DNA of 49,489 bases, from contig NZ_JANQOI010000149.1 of NCBI RefSeq assembly GCF_028289705.1, positions 1 through 49,489 of the forward strand. The letters are read 5' to 3'. The position numbers were made by a program, and so were the translations under genes. Positions 1-13,519 of this stretch are shown one piece after another. The stretch's first letter is position 1; each line of letters begins with the position of its first letter. The stretch is from Pelagibius sp. GTDB lineage: Bacteria; Pseudomonadota; Alphaproteobacteria; Kiloniellales; Kiloniellaceae. Under the pieces are notes generated by a model that saw only the letters and a list, made by a program, of their open reading frames with translations, was not told the DNA's origin and made no database searches.

Positions 1-694
1 CCCGCACCACCTCGCCGTCCGGCAGCGCGATGCCGGCGCGCCAGGCCGTGCCGTCCGGGCGGCGGCCCAGGGCGGCGATCTCGCCCATGTCGATCAGCAC
101 ATCGGTGAGGCCACGCGCGCGCAGGAGCGTCGCGACCCGGTCGGCAATATAGCCCTGGGCGATCCCGTTGAAGGTGAGGGCCATGCCCGGCCGGTCGAAG
201 GAGAGGGACCGGGAGTCGTAACGAAGGTAGCGCCAGCCGCTGCGCCTTTGGGCTTCGGCAATCTCGTCACGGCGCGGCCGCAATCCCTCCGCGGCGCGGC
301 GGGCATGGAGTTGCCAGAGCGGCTGGACCGTCGGATCGAAGGCGCCGCTCGTGGCGCGGTGAAGGACGCCCGACAGCGCGATGAGTTCAAGGAATTCGGG
401 CGGCGGAGCCGCCAGTTTTCCGGACTCGTTCAGCCGACTGAGCGCCGAGTCGGTGCGGTGCAGGCTGAAGATGTTTTCCAGCCGGAAGATCTCCGCTTCG
501 ACGGCGGTGAAGACCTCCCGGGCAGCGGTGTCTTCCAGGCCGACCAGCGTCATGGAGGCATTGGCGCCCAGGGCGATGCCGCGCCAGCGCGCCACCGGGG
601 GCTTGGCACTGGCCCCGTATGGCAGGGCCATGGCGGCGGCGGAGACGGTCAGGAAGCGGCGGCGAGTCAGGCGGTGTGTCAGGCGGCGGGTCAT
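1..694 (-). CDS. nosX: NosX/ApbE-type FAD:protein FMN transferase, 3' end cut by window edge
   Basis: Likely attaches FMN covalently to a threonine of periplasmic flavoproteins; in nos clusters the target is NosR. The first 30 residues carry a twin-arginine signal (TRRRFLT followed by an alanine-rich hydrophobic stretch), so it should be exported folded by Tat. Family-like segments are visible in the middle (FDPTVQPLW, FNGIAQGYIAD, LIDMGEIAALG). About 231 codons are present; the C-terminal third lies beyond position 1. The ATG overlaps the nosL stop as ATGA, so translation is probably coupled, and it is the last visible gene of the nosRZDFYLX operon. The call is by family features and position; housekeeping ApbE is the alternative name for the same activity. 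Confidence 0.9.
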   Translation of the reverse strand, partial: MTRRLTHRLTRRRFLTVSAAAMALPYGASAKPPVARWRGIALGANASMTLVGLEDTAAREVFTAVEAEIFRLENIFSLHRTDSALSRLNESGKLAAPPPEFLELIALSGVLHRATSGAFDPTVQPLWQLHARRAAEGLRPRRDEIAEAQRRSGWRYLRYDSRSLSFDRPGMALTFNGIAQGYIADRVATLLRARGLTDVLIDMGEIAALGRRPDGTAWRAGIALPDGEVVR

Positions 695-1203
695 TGCAGG
701 CGCCCCCCCGGCAGATCGATCTCGACGGCGCCCAGCACCGCCTCCATGGGGATCTCGTCGAGGGCCATGACGCTGCCGCCATGGCGCGCCGCGAAGGCTT
801 CCGCGGCTGATGTGTCGCCGAAGGGGGCGACTTCCGGTGCGCCCATCCCGCCGACCACATCAGCACCGACGACGAAGGTGGCCGCAGCGGCATCGACCCA
901 GTTGTCCGCCCCGGGCTCCTCCCAGCTCGGCGCCTCGGCCATGTCGCTGACATAGACGGCGGTGATCGGCGCCTCACGCTCCGGGCTGCGCAGGTAGGCC
1001 AGGGCATCGCGCACCTGGGCGAAGAAGATCGGCTCGGCAAAGCCCTCGAGGTGGATTTGGGCCTTGGGGCCGCCGTGGTCGGCGATCCACATCTGGCAGA
1101 AGTGGCTGAGGGCGGTGTCGCTGAGCGGGACCGGATCGGGGACGACCGCCACTTCGTCGTTGCAGGCGGCCAGCAGGAGCAAGGCAAGCAGAGCGCGTTT
1201 CAT
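691..1203 (-). CDS. nosL: NosL copper-binding lipoprotein
   Basis: Outer-face lipoprotein that is known to bind Cu(I) and help deliver copper for NosZ assembly. The start MKRALLALLLLAAC gives a short signal with a lipobox (LAAC, Cys14), so it should be lipidated. A Cys/Met motif (FCQM) lies in the region where NosL proteins carry theirs, and the central text (DMAEAPSWEEPG, NWVDAAAATFVVG) looks like the family. At 170 aa it has the usual NosL length. I chose the start at 1203 because it overlaps the nosY stop as ATGA and gives an immediate lipoprotein signal; a longer in-frame reading back to 1485 has no such features. It sits between nosY and nosX, as in other nos operons. Confidence 0.92.
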   Translation of the reverse strand: MKRALLALLLLAACNDEVAVVPDPVPLSDTALSHFCQMWIADHGGPKAQIHLEGFAEPIFFAQVRDALAYLRSPEREAPITAVYVSDMAEAPSWEEPGADNWVDAAAATFVVGADVVGGMGAPEVAPFGDTSAAEAFAARHGGSVMALDEIPMEAVLGAVEIDLPGGRLQ

Positions 1204-2024
1204 GGCTCGACCCTCCCAAAAGCAAAGCGGGCAAGGCCCAGGGCCAGCAGCGGCCAGAGAAGCAGCGCCGCCGGTGCCGCCCAGGCGGGCAGGGCGTTGG
1301 CTGCGCCGGTCATGCCGGTCGCCAGCGCCACCCCGTCCGCTGCGGCGACGTTCCACAGCCGAAAGGCATCGGCGGGATTGACCGTCAGCAGCCAGGGAAA
1401 GACGTTGCGGGTGAAGGTGCCGCCGTCGTCCAAGACCACGGCACCAAGGAGTCCCAGGTCGTAGAGCACGACGAAGACCAGCCACAGCCCGGCCGCAAGT
1501 CCGGCGGCTGCGGTGGCGCTGCCGGCGATGGCGGAGACGGCATAGCCGAGGGCGAGAAAGCTGGCGCCCAGCAGCACCGAGGTGCCGATCAGGCGGGCCA
1601 GCGCGATCAGGCTCTCGGTCCCGGCGCCCCCGGCCAGGGCGGCCGCGGCCCCGGCCGCGCCGAAGCCGATGGCGAAGGCAAAGGCGAGAATGGCCAATTG
1701 GGCGGCGAACTTGCCCAGCAGGAGCTCGCCGCGGGAGACCGGATAGGTCAGCAGCAGGGCGAGCCCGCCGCGCTCGGCCTCGCCGGCGATGGCATCGAAG
1801 GCCATCATCAGCGCCAGCAAGGGCGCGAGATAGACCGAGAGCGTGGTCATGGAGGCAACCGAGACGGTGAGCAGGTCGACGCCGAGGGCACCGGTCGGCG
1901 CCGCACCGGCGAAGGTGAGCGCGAGGGCAAAGAGGGTCATGATCACGGTCGCCATCAACACCCAGCGATTGCGGCGGGCGAGGGCGAACTCGGCGGTGGC
2001 CACGGCCAGAATGCGGGCGATCAT
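1200..2024 (-). CDS. nosY: NosY, ABC-2 type permease of the NosDFY system
   Basis: Inner-membrane permease that pairs with the ATPase NosF and the periplasmic NosD in maturing the copper centres of nitrous oxide reductase. The 274 aa protein has a hydrophobic segment near residues 20-45, then several more through to the C terminus, typical of ABC-2 permeases. Early sequence such as FDAIAGEAERGGLALLLTYP is typical of the family. The gene overlaps both neighbours by 4 bp (nosF upstream, nosL downstream), indicating one translationally coupled transcript. Order and size match known nosY genes; the specific copper role is carried over from the family. Confidence 0.93.
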   Translation of the reverse strand: MIARILAVATAEFALARRNRWVLMATVIMTLFALALTFAGAAPTGALGVDLLTVSVASMTTLSVYLAPLLALMMAFDAIAGEAERGGLALLLTYPVSRGELLLGKFAAQLAILAFAFAIGFGAAGAAAALAGGAGTESLIALARLIGTSVLLGASFLALGYAVSAIAGSATAAAGLAAGLWLVFVVLYDLGLLGAVVLDDGGTFTRNVFPWLLTVNPADAFRLWNVAAADGVALATGMTGAANALPAWAAPAALLLWPLLALGLARFAFGRVEP

Positions 2025-2938
2025 CGGCGCTCCTCCCCGGATGTCTCGAGTCCGGAATAGTGGCGGTAGAGGTCCTCCAGGCTGGGCGGTGTCACCTCCA
2101 CATCGGCGACCAGTCCGCCCAGGGCGGCGATCCGCGCCAGCCGGTCCATCTTTTCATCCGGCCGGCAGCGCAGTTCGATGGCGGTGCCGTTGACCCGTTC
2201 GCCACCGAGTTGGGCGTGGATTTCCGCCGCATCGTCGTGCTGGGCCGTGAGCCTGAGGCGGATCGGCAGTCCGGCGCGCGCCCGCAACTCCGCCAGTGTG
2301 CTGTCGGCGACGAGCCGGCCCTGGCGGAGGATGGCGATGCGGTCGGTCTGCGCCTCCACCTCGGTCAGCGCATGAGAGGCGATGACCACCGCCGTGCCGC
2401 GCGCGGCGATCTCGTCGATGATGGCGTAGAGTTCGTGGCGCGAGATCGGGTCGAGCCCACTGGTCGGTTCGTCGAGCAGAGCCACCTGCGGGCGCCCCAA
2501 CAGCACCTGCGCCAGTCCCAGGCGCTGGCGCATGCCCTTTGACCAGGTGCCGATGCGCCGCCCGGCAGCTTCCGCCAGGCCGACACGCTCCAGCAGCGGG
2601 TCGACGGCGCGCGGCGACTCGCCGGCCAGCCGCGCGAAGAGCCTGAGCTGCTCGCGTCCGGTGAGCAGGCGGTGAAAGGATACGGCTTCGGGCAGATAGG
2701 CCGAGGCCTGCCGGGCCGCGGCGCTGCCCGGCGCGGCGCCGGCGACGACGATCTCTCCGGCGCTCAAGGCCGTCAGGCCGAGCACCAGCTTCATCAGGGT
2801 GGACTTGCCGGCACCGTTGTGGCCCAGCAAAGCCAGACGCTCGCCTGGCTTCACGACCAGGTTTATGCCGCTCAGGACTTCGGCGCGGCCATAGCGCTTG
2901 ACCACACCGTCCAAGGAGAGGGCGGGGCTATCCGTCAT
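2021..2938 (-). CDS. nosF: NosF, ABC transporter ATPase of the NosDFY system
   Basis: Cytoplasmic ATPase that drives the NosFY complex needed for CuZ site assembly. Walker A is GHNGAGKST at about residues 39-47, the ABC signature is WSKGMRQR near residue 133, Walker B with the catalytic Glu is ALLDEPTSGLDP near 155, and the switch His is in IASHALTE. At 305 aa it matches NosF, with the extra C-terminal part seen in this subfamily. It overlaps nosD at its 5' end by 11 bp and nosY at its 3' end by 4 bp. There is no reason to suspect an unrelated ABC ATPase in this operon position. Confidence 0.94.
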   Translation of the reverse strand: MTDSPALSLDGVVKRYGRAEVLSGINLVVKPGERLALLGHNGAGKSTLMKLVLGLTALSAGEIVVAGAAPGSAAARQASAYLPEAVSFHRLLTGREQLRLFARLAGESPRAVDPLLERVGLAEAAGRRIGTWSKGMRQRLGLAQVLLGRPQVALLDEPTSGLDPISRHELYAIIDEIAARGTAVVIASHALTEVEAQTDRIAILRQGRLVADSTLAELRARAGLPIRLRLTAQHDDAAEIHAQLGGERVNGTAIELRCRPDEKMDRLARIAALGGLVADVEVTPPSLEDLYRHYSGLETSGEERR

Positions 2939-4193
2939 GGCGGGCCTCCCAATCCGGAACCGGGATCTCCACCGGTTGCATCAGCGGGCGGCTGTCGACG
3001 ATGCCGCCGGGCAGCAGGGCGGGGAAGGCCGACTGTGCCCAGCGCACGAGTTGCACCGCCGGCGCGCCGAGCAGCAGTTTTGCCGCCGGCTGCGTCCAGA
3101 GGATGTGGTCCATCTGGTCGTTGGGCCGATAGGGCGTGTCGGCGATCCCGTCACCGTCCACGTCGTAGGCGGCGAAATCGCTCCAGTGGTTGCCCCGCTC
3201 CTCGGCGGACCAGTCGAGCCAGCGCGAGCCGACGTACTTCACCTGGGTGCGGTTGCCCAGGAAGGCGTTGCCGGTGATGGCGTTGCGCTCCGAGCCGGCG
3301 GTGAAGTGGATGCCGATGTCACAGCCTTCGAAGCGGTTGCCCTCGACCCGATTCTTGTGGGCGTTGTAGAGGAAGAGACAGCGGTTCTCGCCACCGCGCA
3401 CCAGGTTGCCCGAGACCTGGGAGCTGTTCGCGTAGTTCAGCATGATCCCGTGCTCGGCATCGCCGATGGAAACGTTGTCGGTCACCCGCACGCGCTTGGA
3501 GAACATCACCGCGAAACCGAGATCGTTGCCGATGGAGAGATTACCGGAGACTTCGCTGTCGTCGGCGTACATGTAATGGACCGCAAAGCGCAGTTCGCGG
3601 AAGCGGTTGTTGCGGAAGGTGTTCTTTCTAGAGGTGTTGACGAAGATGCCGTCCCGGCCCCAGCGGACGTCGTTGCCCTCCACCAGGGCGCCGGGCGCGT
3701 TCCAGACGTAGACGCCGTTGCCGCGCTGATTGACGCGGTGGTCGCGGCGGCCCTCGATAACGTTGGCCGAGACCCGGGCGTCGCGGGCGCCGTGGATATC
3801 GACGCCATAGAGGTTGCCGAGCAGTCTGTTGCCTTCGACCATCGCACGGGCGGCCTTGCGGCCGAGGGAGACGCCCGAATCGATGGTCTCGTGGGACGAG
3901 CCCGAGCCCACGATGGTCAGGTCGCGCAGGGTAACGTCCGGCGCCGCGACGGTGACGACGCTGCCCTGGCCGTTGCCCTCGATGGTCGCTTGGCCGCCGC
4001 CCTCCAGGGTCAGCGGCCGGTCGATGACGATGGGGCCCTGGTGAGTGCCGGGGGCGAGCAGCAGGCGGTCGCCCGCCGCTGCCCGTTCCAAAGCCCTTGT
4101 CAACGCCCCGGGCTCAGCCGGTACCTCCCACTGCGCCGCCATCGCCGGCAGCGGCGCGGTCAGGAGGATAAGGATGAGCCCGAGGCGCAGCAT
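2928..4193 (-). CDS. nosD: NosD, periplasmic beta-helix copper maturation protein
   Basis: Periplasmic protein that works with NosFY in building the copper sites of NosZ. A Sec signal is visible (residues 1-19, ending AMA-AQ). Much of the remaining 421 aa is a run of parallel beta-helix repeats of the NosD/carbohydrate-binding type, rich in V-x-G-N-x-x-x-G-N turns (for example VSGNLSIGNDLG, VEGNRFEGCDIG). The gene begins only 4 bases after the nosZ stop and overlaps nosF, fixing it in the nos operon. Length and repeat content agree with known NosD. Confidence 0.94.
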   Translation of the reverse strand: MLRLGLILILLTAPLPAMAAQWEVPAEPGALTRALERAAAGDRLLLAPGTHQGPIVIDRPLTLEGGGQATIEGNGQGSVVTVAAPDVTLRDLTIVGSGSSHETIDSGVSLGRKAARAMVEGNRLLGNLYGVDIHGARDARVSANVIEGRRDHRVNQRGNGVYVWNAPGALVEGNDVRWGRDGIFVNTSRKNTFRNNRFRELRFAVHYMYADDSEVSGNLSIGNDLGFAVMFSKRVRVTDNVSIGDAEHGIMLNYANSSQVSGNLVRGGENRCLFLYNAHKNRVEGNRFEGCDIGIHFTAGSERNAITGNAFLGNRTQVKYVGSRWLDWSAEERGNHWSDFAAYDVDGDGIADTPYRPNDQMDHILWTQPAAKLLLGAPAVQLVRWAQSAFPALLPGGIVDSRPLMQPVEIPVPDWEARHDG

Positions 4194-4197
4194 CTGG

Positions 4198-6117
4198 TCA
4201 GGCCCCCCGTGGCTCGACCAGCATGCGGCCGCGCATCTCCATGTGAAGCGCGTGACAGAACCACTGGCAGTAGTACCAGTGGACGCCGGGGCGCTCCGCG
4301 ACGAAGGTGACCGAGGCCGTGGCCTGCGGCGCCACCTCTATGGAGATGCCGAAGTTCGACAGGCAGAAGCCGTGGGTCAGGTCGTCGATGTCGTCCAGGT
4401 TGGTGACATAGATCGTGACCTCGTCGCCCTGCTTCACCGTGAACTTCTCCAGGCTGAAGGTCGGCGCGACGGAGGTCATGTAGACCCGCACCTTGTTGCC
4501 GTCGCGGATCGGCTCCTCGGCGCCTTCCTCGAGATCGACGCCGTCGGCGGCCGCCTGACGCACCGCATCGGCGAAGATGGGATCGTCGCGCTTCCAGACG
4601 ATGTCCGGGTTCACCTTGGAGCGGTGGACCAGGATGCTGTCATGGGGCTCGGCGAAGGTCGGCCCGTCGTGCACCACCTTCATCTCGTCGCTGGAGATGT
4701 CGATGAGCTGCTCGTTCTCCGGCTTCAGCGGCCCGACATTCAAGAAGCGGTCCTTGGAGAACTTGTTCATCGAAATCAGCCACTTGCCGTCCGCCTCCGC
4801 GGTTTCGCCCATGGAGGTGGAGTTGTGGCCCGGCTGATAGTGGACGTCGACCTTGGAGATGATCGGATCCACGTCGGACCCTCCATAGGCCTGGATCGCC
4901 TTTTCCATGTTCCACTTCACCACCTGGCTGTCGAGGAACAGGGTGGTGAAGCAGTTGCCCTGGCCGTCGAAGGCGGTGTGCAGCGGGCCGAGGCCCAACT
5001 GCGGTTCGGCGACGATGCAGGAGCGCGGGTCGGCGTCTTCTTCGAAGAGGGCATCCACCTTGGTCACGTCGATCACCGAGACGGTGGGCGAGAGCTTGCC
5101 GTTGATCACCACGTGGCGCTTGTCGGGCGCCGTGTTGCAGCCGTGCGGGCTGTTGGGGATGGGTACATAGCGGGTGTACTTGGAGCCCTTGCGCCCGTCG
5201 AGCACCGGCACGCCGTTCAGCATCTGGAAATCGCCGGCGGCGACCCCCTCCTCGATGCGCTTGATGTTGAAGATCACGGCGTGGTCGGTCTCGCTCGCCG
5301 TCATCTCCGCCAGGTTCACGCCCATCTCGGAGTTGTAGCTGGTGGCGAAGGCGTACTTGCCCTGGTAGTCGGCATCGCAGTTGTCGAGGTTGCCGCTGAC
5401 GATCACCTGCCAGGCCACCGTCATCTCGTCGCCGTCGATGGCGCTGAAGATGTTCACATACTGATCCGGCTCGTCGAGGATCATGCCGTCGTTGACCAGC
5501 GGGGCCTCGTGCTCGCCGTTGGCGAAGACGTAGCCGGTGCGCGGGAACTTCTGGGGACGCAGCCCGTGGATGTCCTTGGCGTTGGGGATCTCGATGATCT
5601 TGTCGCACTTCATGACGTCGCAGCGCACCCGGGCGACGCGGGTGTTGGCCTTGTCGTTCATGAAGAGATAGCGCCCGTCGTAGGTCCCGTCGGTGAAGGA
5701 CATATGCGGGTGGTGCAGATCGCCGTTCTCATAGGTGACCTTGCCCTGGGCCGCGAGATAGGTCTTGGTCTCCGGCAGCAGGCCCTCGGTCAGGATCTTG
5801 AGCGACTCGTTGGTCTGTCCCCAGCCCGTGGCCGAGCAGCGGTTGAAGACCGGCACGCGCATGAGCTCCCGCATGGAGGGGACGCCCAGGATGCGCATTT
5901 CGCCGGTCTGCCCCGATGACCAGAAGCCGTAGTACTCGTCCAGCTCGCCGGGCTCGAGGGCGAACTTGCCCTCGGCGGCGCGGGCCGGGCGGTTCGCGAC
6001 CAGGGCGGTGCCGCCGGCGGTGGCGGAGGCGAGCACGGCGCCCCCGGCGGTCGCGCCGAGCAGGTCGCGGCGGGTAATGGCCCAGGGGTGGGCCCGGGGA
6101 TTACTTTTCTCAGGCAT
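4198..6117 (-). CDS. nosZ: NosZ, nitrous oxide reductase, Tat-dependent clade I type
   Basis: Periplasmic dicopper enzyme reducing N2O to N2, the last step of denitrification. A Tat signal (TRRDLLG at residues 15-21) marks it as the clade I type. The C-terminal cupredoxin domain holds the CuA site [12 protein letters not shown] with Cys617, Cys621, His625 and Met628. In the beta-propeller, histidine-bearing segments such as [22 protein letters not shown] and HNSTSMGE provide candidate CuZ ligands. I set the start at 6117: it is preceded by GGAGAGGA and gives a 639 aa protein with a proper signal, whereas the longer reading adds 14 residues without function. It overlaps the nosR end by 8 bp, so it is coupled to nosR. 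Confidence 0.98.
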   Translation of the reverse strand: MPEKSNPRAHPWAITRRDLLGATAGGAVLASATAGGTALVANRPARAAEGKFALEPGELDEYYGFWSSGQTGEMRILGVPSMRELMRVPVFNRCSATGWGQTNESLKILTEGLLPETKTYLAAQGKVTYENGDLHHPHMSFTDGTYDGRYLFMNDKANTRVARVRCDVMKCDKIIEIPNAKDIHGLRPQKFPRTGYVFANGEHEAPLVNDGMILDEPDQYVNIFSAIDGDEMTVAWQVIVSGNLDNCDADYQGKYAFATSYNSEMGVNLAEMTASETDHAVIFNIKRIEEGVAAGDFQMLNGVPVLDGRKGSKYTRYVPIPNSPHGCNTAPDKRHVVINGKLSPTVSVIDVTKVDALFEEDADPRSCIVAEPQLGLGPLHTAFDGQGNCFTTLFLDSQVVKWNMEKAIQAYGGSDVDPIISKVDVHYQPGHNSTSMGETAEADGKWLISMNKFSKDRFLNVGPLKPENEQLIDISSDEMKVVHDGPTFAEPHDSILVHRSKVNPDIVWKRDDPIFADAVRQAAADGVDLEEGAEEPIRDGNKVRVYMTSVAPTFSLEKFTVKQGDEVTIYVTNLDDIDDLTHGFCLSNFGISIEVAPQATASVTFVAERPGVHWYYCQWFCHALHMEMRGRMLVEPRGA

Positions 6118-8290
6118 GGGTCCTCTCCTTTGTTGAAGCAGGGGCGGCAAGCTTGCCATCGTGAAGTTTGGGGGCCGCCTTCATGCGTTCTGCAGCGACC
6201 TCAAGGCGTTTGACCTGGCGCGCCACCACCGGGCAGCGCTCCTTGGACTGATAGAGCATCTGGCAGTGCAGGCAGTTGACGCATTCGTTGGGATTGATCT
6301 CGCCGGTCGGGTGGATGGCCTGCACCGGGCATTCGTTGGCGCAAGTTTTGCACGGCCGCCCGCATTCGTGATAGCGCTTCAGCCAGTCGAACATGCGCAT
6401 GCGCGCAGGGATCGCCAGGGCCGCGCCCAGCGGGCAGAGATAGCGGCAGTAGAAGCGTTCGACGAAGAGCCCGATCACCAGAAGGCCGACGGCGAAGGTG
6501 ACGAAGGGCCACTCGCGGGCGAACTTCAGGATGATCGCGGTCTTGAAGGGCTCGACCTCGGCATAGGCTTCGGCCAGCGGGATGGAGGCCAGCGAGATGC
6601 CGAAGAGCCCGAGGAAGATCATGTATTTGACCGGCCAGAGGCGCTCGTGCAGGCCCCAGGGCAGCTCCCACTGTGGTACCCGAAAGGCCCGCGCAATGCG
6701 GTTGGTCAGTTCCTGCAAGGCGCCGAAGGGGCAGAGCCAGCCGCAGTAGGCGCCGCGGCCCCAGAACACCAACGCGGCGGCGACGGAGAACCAGAGAATG
6801 AAGACCAGCGGGTCCAGCAGGAAGGCATCCCAGGTGAAGCCGCCGCGCAGCGCCCCGGCCAGCGCCATCAGGTTGACTACCGAAAGCTGCGCGTTGGCGT
6901 ACCAGCCGAGAAAGACCAGCGTCACCGTCAGGTAGCCCATGCGGAACCAGAAGAGCCCGCGTTCGCTGACCGTCGCCTGCCGCTGAAAGAAGAACATCCC
7001 GGTCAGCACGACCAGCATGACCGCGAGGCCGGCGATCTCGACTTGACGCTCGCGCCAGACCCGCTGCCAGAGCGCGGCCTTGGCGGCGGCCTCGTCGTCG
7101 GAGAAATCGACCGGCGGTGCGAGCGGCAGCAGGTAGCGCTCCGGCAGGCGGTAGCCCAGGTCGAAGGTGAGGTAGCTTCTGTCCACCGGACCGACGGCGC
7201 GCTGCGCCAACAGTTGCAGGCGCCAGGGCGCTGCCGGATCGAAGCCGGCGTCGGCGGGAATCTTGAAGAGATCGAGTTCGTCGAAGCTCGGCGCATCGGC
7301 CGCCGCGATCTCCCCCAGGCGGCGGTGTTGGCGGTCGAAGAAGCGCACCGAGCGGTCGCCCTGGATGAGCTGAATGCGGTCGAAGATGCCGCCGCGCACG
7401 TAGCCCGAGCCCTTGAAGGAGTAGCGCCCGCGCCCGGCCACCAGAATGGCCTGCTCGCCTTCCTCCAGCCAGGCGGTCAGGTTGCCGTACTCCGCCTCGC
7501 CCAGCAGGCTGAGACCGATGGAGGGCACGGAGACGAGGGCCGCCTTCATGTCGATGAAAGTTTCGCTGTCCGGTCCCTTCTCCGGCCGCGCCGCCGCGCG
7601 CTCGTCACCGGAAGCGGCGAAGGCCGCGTTGATCTGGCCGACGTCGAGGGTGAGGCTGCGCACCGAGCCGTCCCCGGCAAGGGTCACCCAGCTTTCTTCG
7701 GCAAGCAGACTGCTGTCGATCTGCCGTTGCGGCCCCCGGACCTCCGGCGCCAGGCCGCCAAGGCCGAGGCCGCGGGCTACCCTGAGCCCGGCGCGCACCA
7801 CCGAATCGTCGATCACCATCACGGTGACGGTGGCGCCGGAGATGATGTCGAGGTCATGGGCCGAGCCGCCCGCCGCCGCCTCGGCCTTGAGATCGAGGCC
7901 GGCATAGCCTTCGGTGAGGCTGCGGACTTCGGACTCGGGAATGCCGATGAGCACGATGGGCTCCGAATGCTCGACCAACTGAACGCCGGTCAGAACTGCA
8001 TCCGGCGAGATGGCCGCGACCACATGGATCGGCTTGCCGGAATAGCCCGTGGTGCCGACGAAGTCCGATGTCAGGAAGGCCCAGGCGACGGTCTCACCGT
8101 CTTTGACGACGGGCGCGACGGGGATGTCGTCGCGCAAAGCACCGAAACCGGTGGCGCCCGGCACCAGGGTTTCCGCCTTGAGGGTGGTGAGGAAAGAGGG
8201 CAGCAGTGCCTGACCGGCTGCGCTGGCCGAGTCCGCGACCAGACCGGCCAAAACGACCATGAAAGCGGTCAGGCACACACCAAGGCGCAT
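6110..8290 (-). CDS. nosR: NosR, membrane flavo-iron-sulfur protein for N2O reduction
   Basis: Membrane protein thought to pass electrons from the quinol pool to NosZ and needed for nos expression and activity. After a signal segment, a periplasmic FMN-binding domain carries the flavinylation motif SGAT with the acceptor Thr154. Transmembrane segments follow, with two CxxxCP motifs (CGWLCP, CRYLCP). The C-terminal cytoplasmic part has two [4Fe-4S] motifs: C643, C647, C650, C654 and C670, C673, C676, C686. I chose the start at 8290 because a GGAGGA lies 8 bases upstream; an in-frame ATG 30 bases earlier lacks one. The product is 726 aa, usual for NosR. A perfect FNR/NNR-type site lies 57 bases upstream. 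Confidence 0.97.
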   Translation of the reverse strand: MRLGVCLTAFMVVLAGLVADSASAAGQALLPSFLTTLKAETLVPGATGFGALRDDIPVAPVVKDGETVAWAFLTSDFVGTTGYSGKPIHVVAAISPDAVLTGVQLVEHSEPIVLIGIPESEVRSLTEGYAGLDLKAEAAAGGSAHDLDIISGATVTVMVIDDSVVRAGLRVARGLGLGGLAPEVRGPQRQIDSSLLAEESWVTLAGDGSVRSLTLDVGQINAAFAASGDERAAARPEKGPDSETFIDMKAALVSVPSIGLSLLGEAEYGNLTAWLEEGEQAILVAGRGRYSFKGSGYVRGGIFDRIQLIQGDRSVRFFDRQHRRLGEIAAADAPSFDELDLFKIPADAGFDPAAPWRLQLLAQRAVGPVDRSYLTFDLGYRLPERYLLPLAPPVDFSDDEAAAKAALWQRVWRERQVEIAGLAVMLVVLTGMFFFQRQATVSERGLFWFRMGYLTVTLVFLGWYANAQLSVVNLMALAGALRGGFTWDAFLLDPLVFILWFSVAAALVFWGRGAYCGWLCPFGALQELTNRIARAFRVPQWELPWGLHERLWPVKYMIFLGLFGISLASIPLAEAYAEVEPFKTAIILKFAREWPFVTFAVGLLVIGLFVERFYCRYLCPLGAALAIPARMRMFDWLKRYHECGRPCKTCANECPVQAIHPTGEINPNECVNCLHCQMLYQSKERCPVVARQVKRLEVAAERMKAAPKLHDGKLAAPASTKERTHA

Positions 8291-8346
8291 GGGGGGCTTC
8301 CTCCATAACGGGATGCGCACTCTGCATGACCTGGCGGACCGGCTCC

Positions 8347-8360
8347 TTGACTTGCGTCAA
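8347..8360 (-). promoter_or_regulatory. FNR/NNR/Dnr-type binding site ahead of nosR
   Basis: The sequence TTGAC-TTGC-GTCAA is a perfect inverted repeat with the spacing of CRP/FNR-family sites, of the form reported for NNR and Dnr in denitrifiers. Its centre lies about 63 bases upstream of the nosR ATG. A site centred at -41.5 would therefore give a leader of roughly 22 bases. It lies in the short gap between the nirI stop and nosR, so nosRZDFYLX can be switched on independently of nirI. Which regulator binds is an inference; none is encoded in the window. Confidence 0.85.
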
Positions 8361-8381
8361 GCTGCCGGGCTCGCCTGTGCC

Positions 8382-12336
<3,955 letters not shown>

Positions 12337-12350
12337 CCAGCGCGAACGCG

Positions 12351-12377
12351 AAGGGCGGCGGTCCATCCGCCGCCCTT
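12351..12377 (+). terminator. Strong RNA hairpin between nirS and nirE
   Basis: An 11-bp perfect inverted repeat (arms 12351-12361 and 12367-12377, loop TCCAT) lies 15 bases after the nirS stop. No T-run follows, so it is more likely to stabilise the nirS message or attenuate read-through than to stop transcription fully. That would suit the large excess of NirS needed over the heme d1 enzymes encoded downstream. Confidence 0.7.
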
Positions 12378-12408
12378 CGACCGTCAAGCCGGCAGCCGGG
12401 AGGACGCT

Positions 12409-13200
12409 TTGAAAAAGCCAGGACAGGTCTTTCTGGTCGGTGCGGGTCCGGGCGATCCGGATCTTCTCACACTGAAGGCGGCGCGGGCCCTGGCCACGGC
12501 GGAGGCGGTGGTCTACGACCGGCTGGTCTCGCCTGAGGTCCTGGCGCTGACACCGCCGACGGCACGGCTGATCCCGGTCGGCAAGGCGCCCAAGAACCAT
12601 CCGGTTCCTCAGGAACGGATCAACGAGATCCTGGTCGATCTGGCCCAGGGCGGCCTGACGGTGGTGCGTTTGAAGGGCGGCGATCCCCTGATCTTCGGCC
12701 GCGGCTCGGAGGAGCTTGCGGCCTTGAAGGCGGCCGGGGTCCCGGTCGAGGTGGTTCCGGGCATCACTGCGGCCCAGGGCGCCGCGGCGGTGACCGGCGT
12801 TCCGCTGACCCATCGCGGACTGGCCTCCGGCCTGCGCTATGTCACCGGCCACTGCCGCGACGACCGGCCCCTGGATCTCGATTGGCCTGGCCTGGCCGAT
12901 CCCGACACGACCCTGGTGGTCTACATGGGCGCTGCCAACATTGCCGAGATCGCGGCGCGCCTGATCGCGCAGGGAATGCCGGCGTCGCTGCCGGTGCTGG
13001 CGGTGGCCAGCGCCACGACGCCACGGGAAAGGCGCCTTGTTTCCCAACTCGATGAGATTGCCGCGGACGCCGCCGAGGCGGGATTCGCCGGGCCGGTCCT
13101 CTTCGTGATCGGCCAGGTCGTTTCCCTCTACCGAAGCTGCCCGGCCGAGGTGCTGGCGATGCTCGCCGCCCGGCCCCTGCGGGACGCCGCCTATGCCTAG
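12409..13200 (+). CDS. nirE: NirE, uroporphyrinogen-III C-methyltransferase
   Basis: SAM-dependent enzyme that methylates uroporphyrinogen III twice to give precorrin-2, the entry step to siroheme and heme d1. SUMT signatures are clear: VGAGPGDPDLLTLKA near residues 10-24, YDRLVSPEVL, VRLKGGDPLIFGRGSEE and the TGVPLTHRG segment. There is no CysG-type dehydrogenase/chelatase domain; 263 aa is the stand-alone size. It starts at TTG 12409, with GGGAGGA a few bases upstream. Its end overlaps nirC by 8 bp. Its place inside the nir operon argues for NirE over a cobalamin CobA. Confidence 0.93.
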   Translation: MKKPGQVFLVGAGPGDPDLLTLKAARALATAEAVVYDRLVSPEVLALTPPTARLIPVGKAPKNHPVPQERINEILVDLAQGGLTVVRLKGGDPLIFGRGSEELAALKAAGVPVEVVPGITAAQGAAAVTGVPLTHRGLASGLRYVTGHCRDDRPLDLDWPGLADPDTTLVVYMGAANIAEIAARLIAQGMPASLPVLAVASATTPRERRLVSQLDEIAADAAEAGFAGPVLFVIGQVVSLYRSCPAEVLAMLAARPLRDAAYA

Positions 13201-13519
13201 GCTCCCTGCGCTTTTCCCGCTCGCGGTCTTGCTGTTTGGAATGCCGCCGCTCGATGCCGCGGAGTTGGCGCCCGGGCGGGCCGCCGAGCTGGAACGCCTG
13301 GTGCTGCAGGACTGCGGTTCCTGCCACGGCCTGACGTTGAAGGGCGGGCTCGGCCCGGACATCCGCGCGCCGACCCTGGCGGGACGCTCCACCGAGGGAC
13401 TGGCCGCGATTGTCCTTCACGGCGTCCCGGGCACGCCCATGCCACCCTGGCATCCGCTTTTGAGCGAGGCGGAGGCCCAGTGGATCGCCGAATACCTCTT
13501 GAATGGAGGGGCTCCATGA
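13193..13519 (+). CDS. nirC: NirC, small c-type cytochrome (c55x)
   Basis: Periplasmic mono-heme cytochrome that in other denitrifiers can give electrons to NirS and assists late d1 biogenesis. The 108 aa protein has a signal (cleavage likely after LDA near residue 22) and one heme site CGSCH (Cys41, Cys44, His45). A Met-Pro-Pro-Trp segment near residue 83 is a possible axial methionine region. The gene overlaps nirE by 8 bp and nirF by 4 bp. Confidence 0.9.
   Translation: MPRLPALFPLAVLLFGMPPLDAAELAPGRAAELERLVLQDCGSCHGLTLKGGLGPDIRAPTLAGRSTEGLAAIVLHGVPGTPMPPWHPLLSEAEAQWIAEYLLNGGAP

Noticed and set aside
4045-5919. Long open frame (624 codons) opposite nosZ and nosD
   Set aside because: Composition is the His/Asp/Arg/Gly-rich pattern of an antisense shadow in GC-rich DNA, with no domain or start signal, fully covered by nosZ and nosD.
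6161-8308. 715-codon plus-strand frame opposite nosR
   Set aside because: Antisense shadow of nosR; no recognisable motif and no ribosome site.
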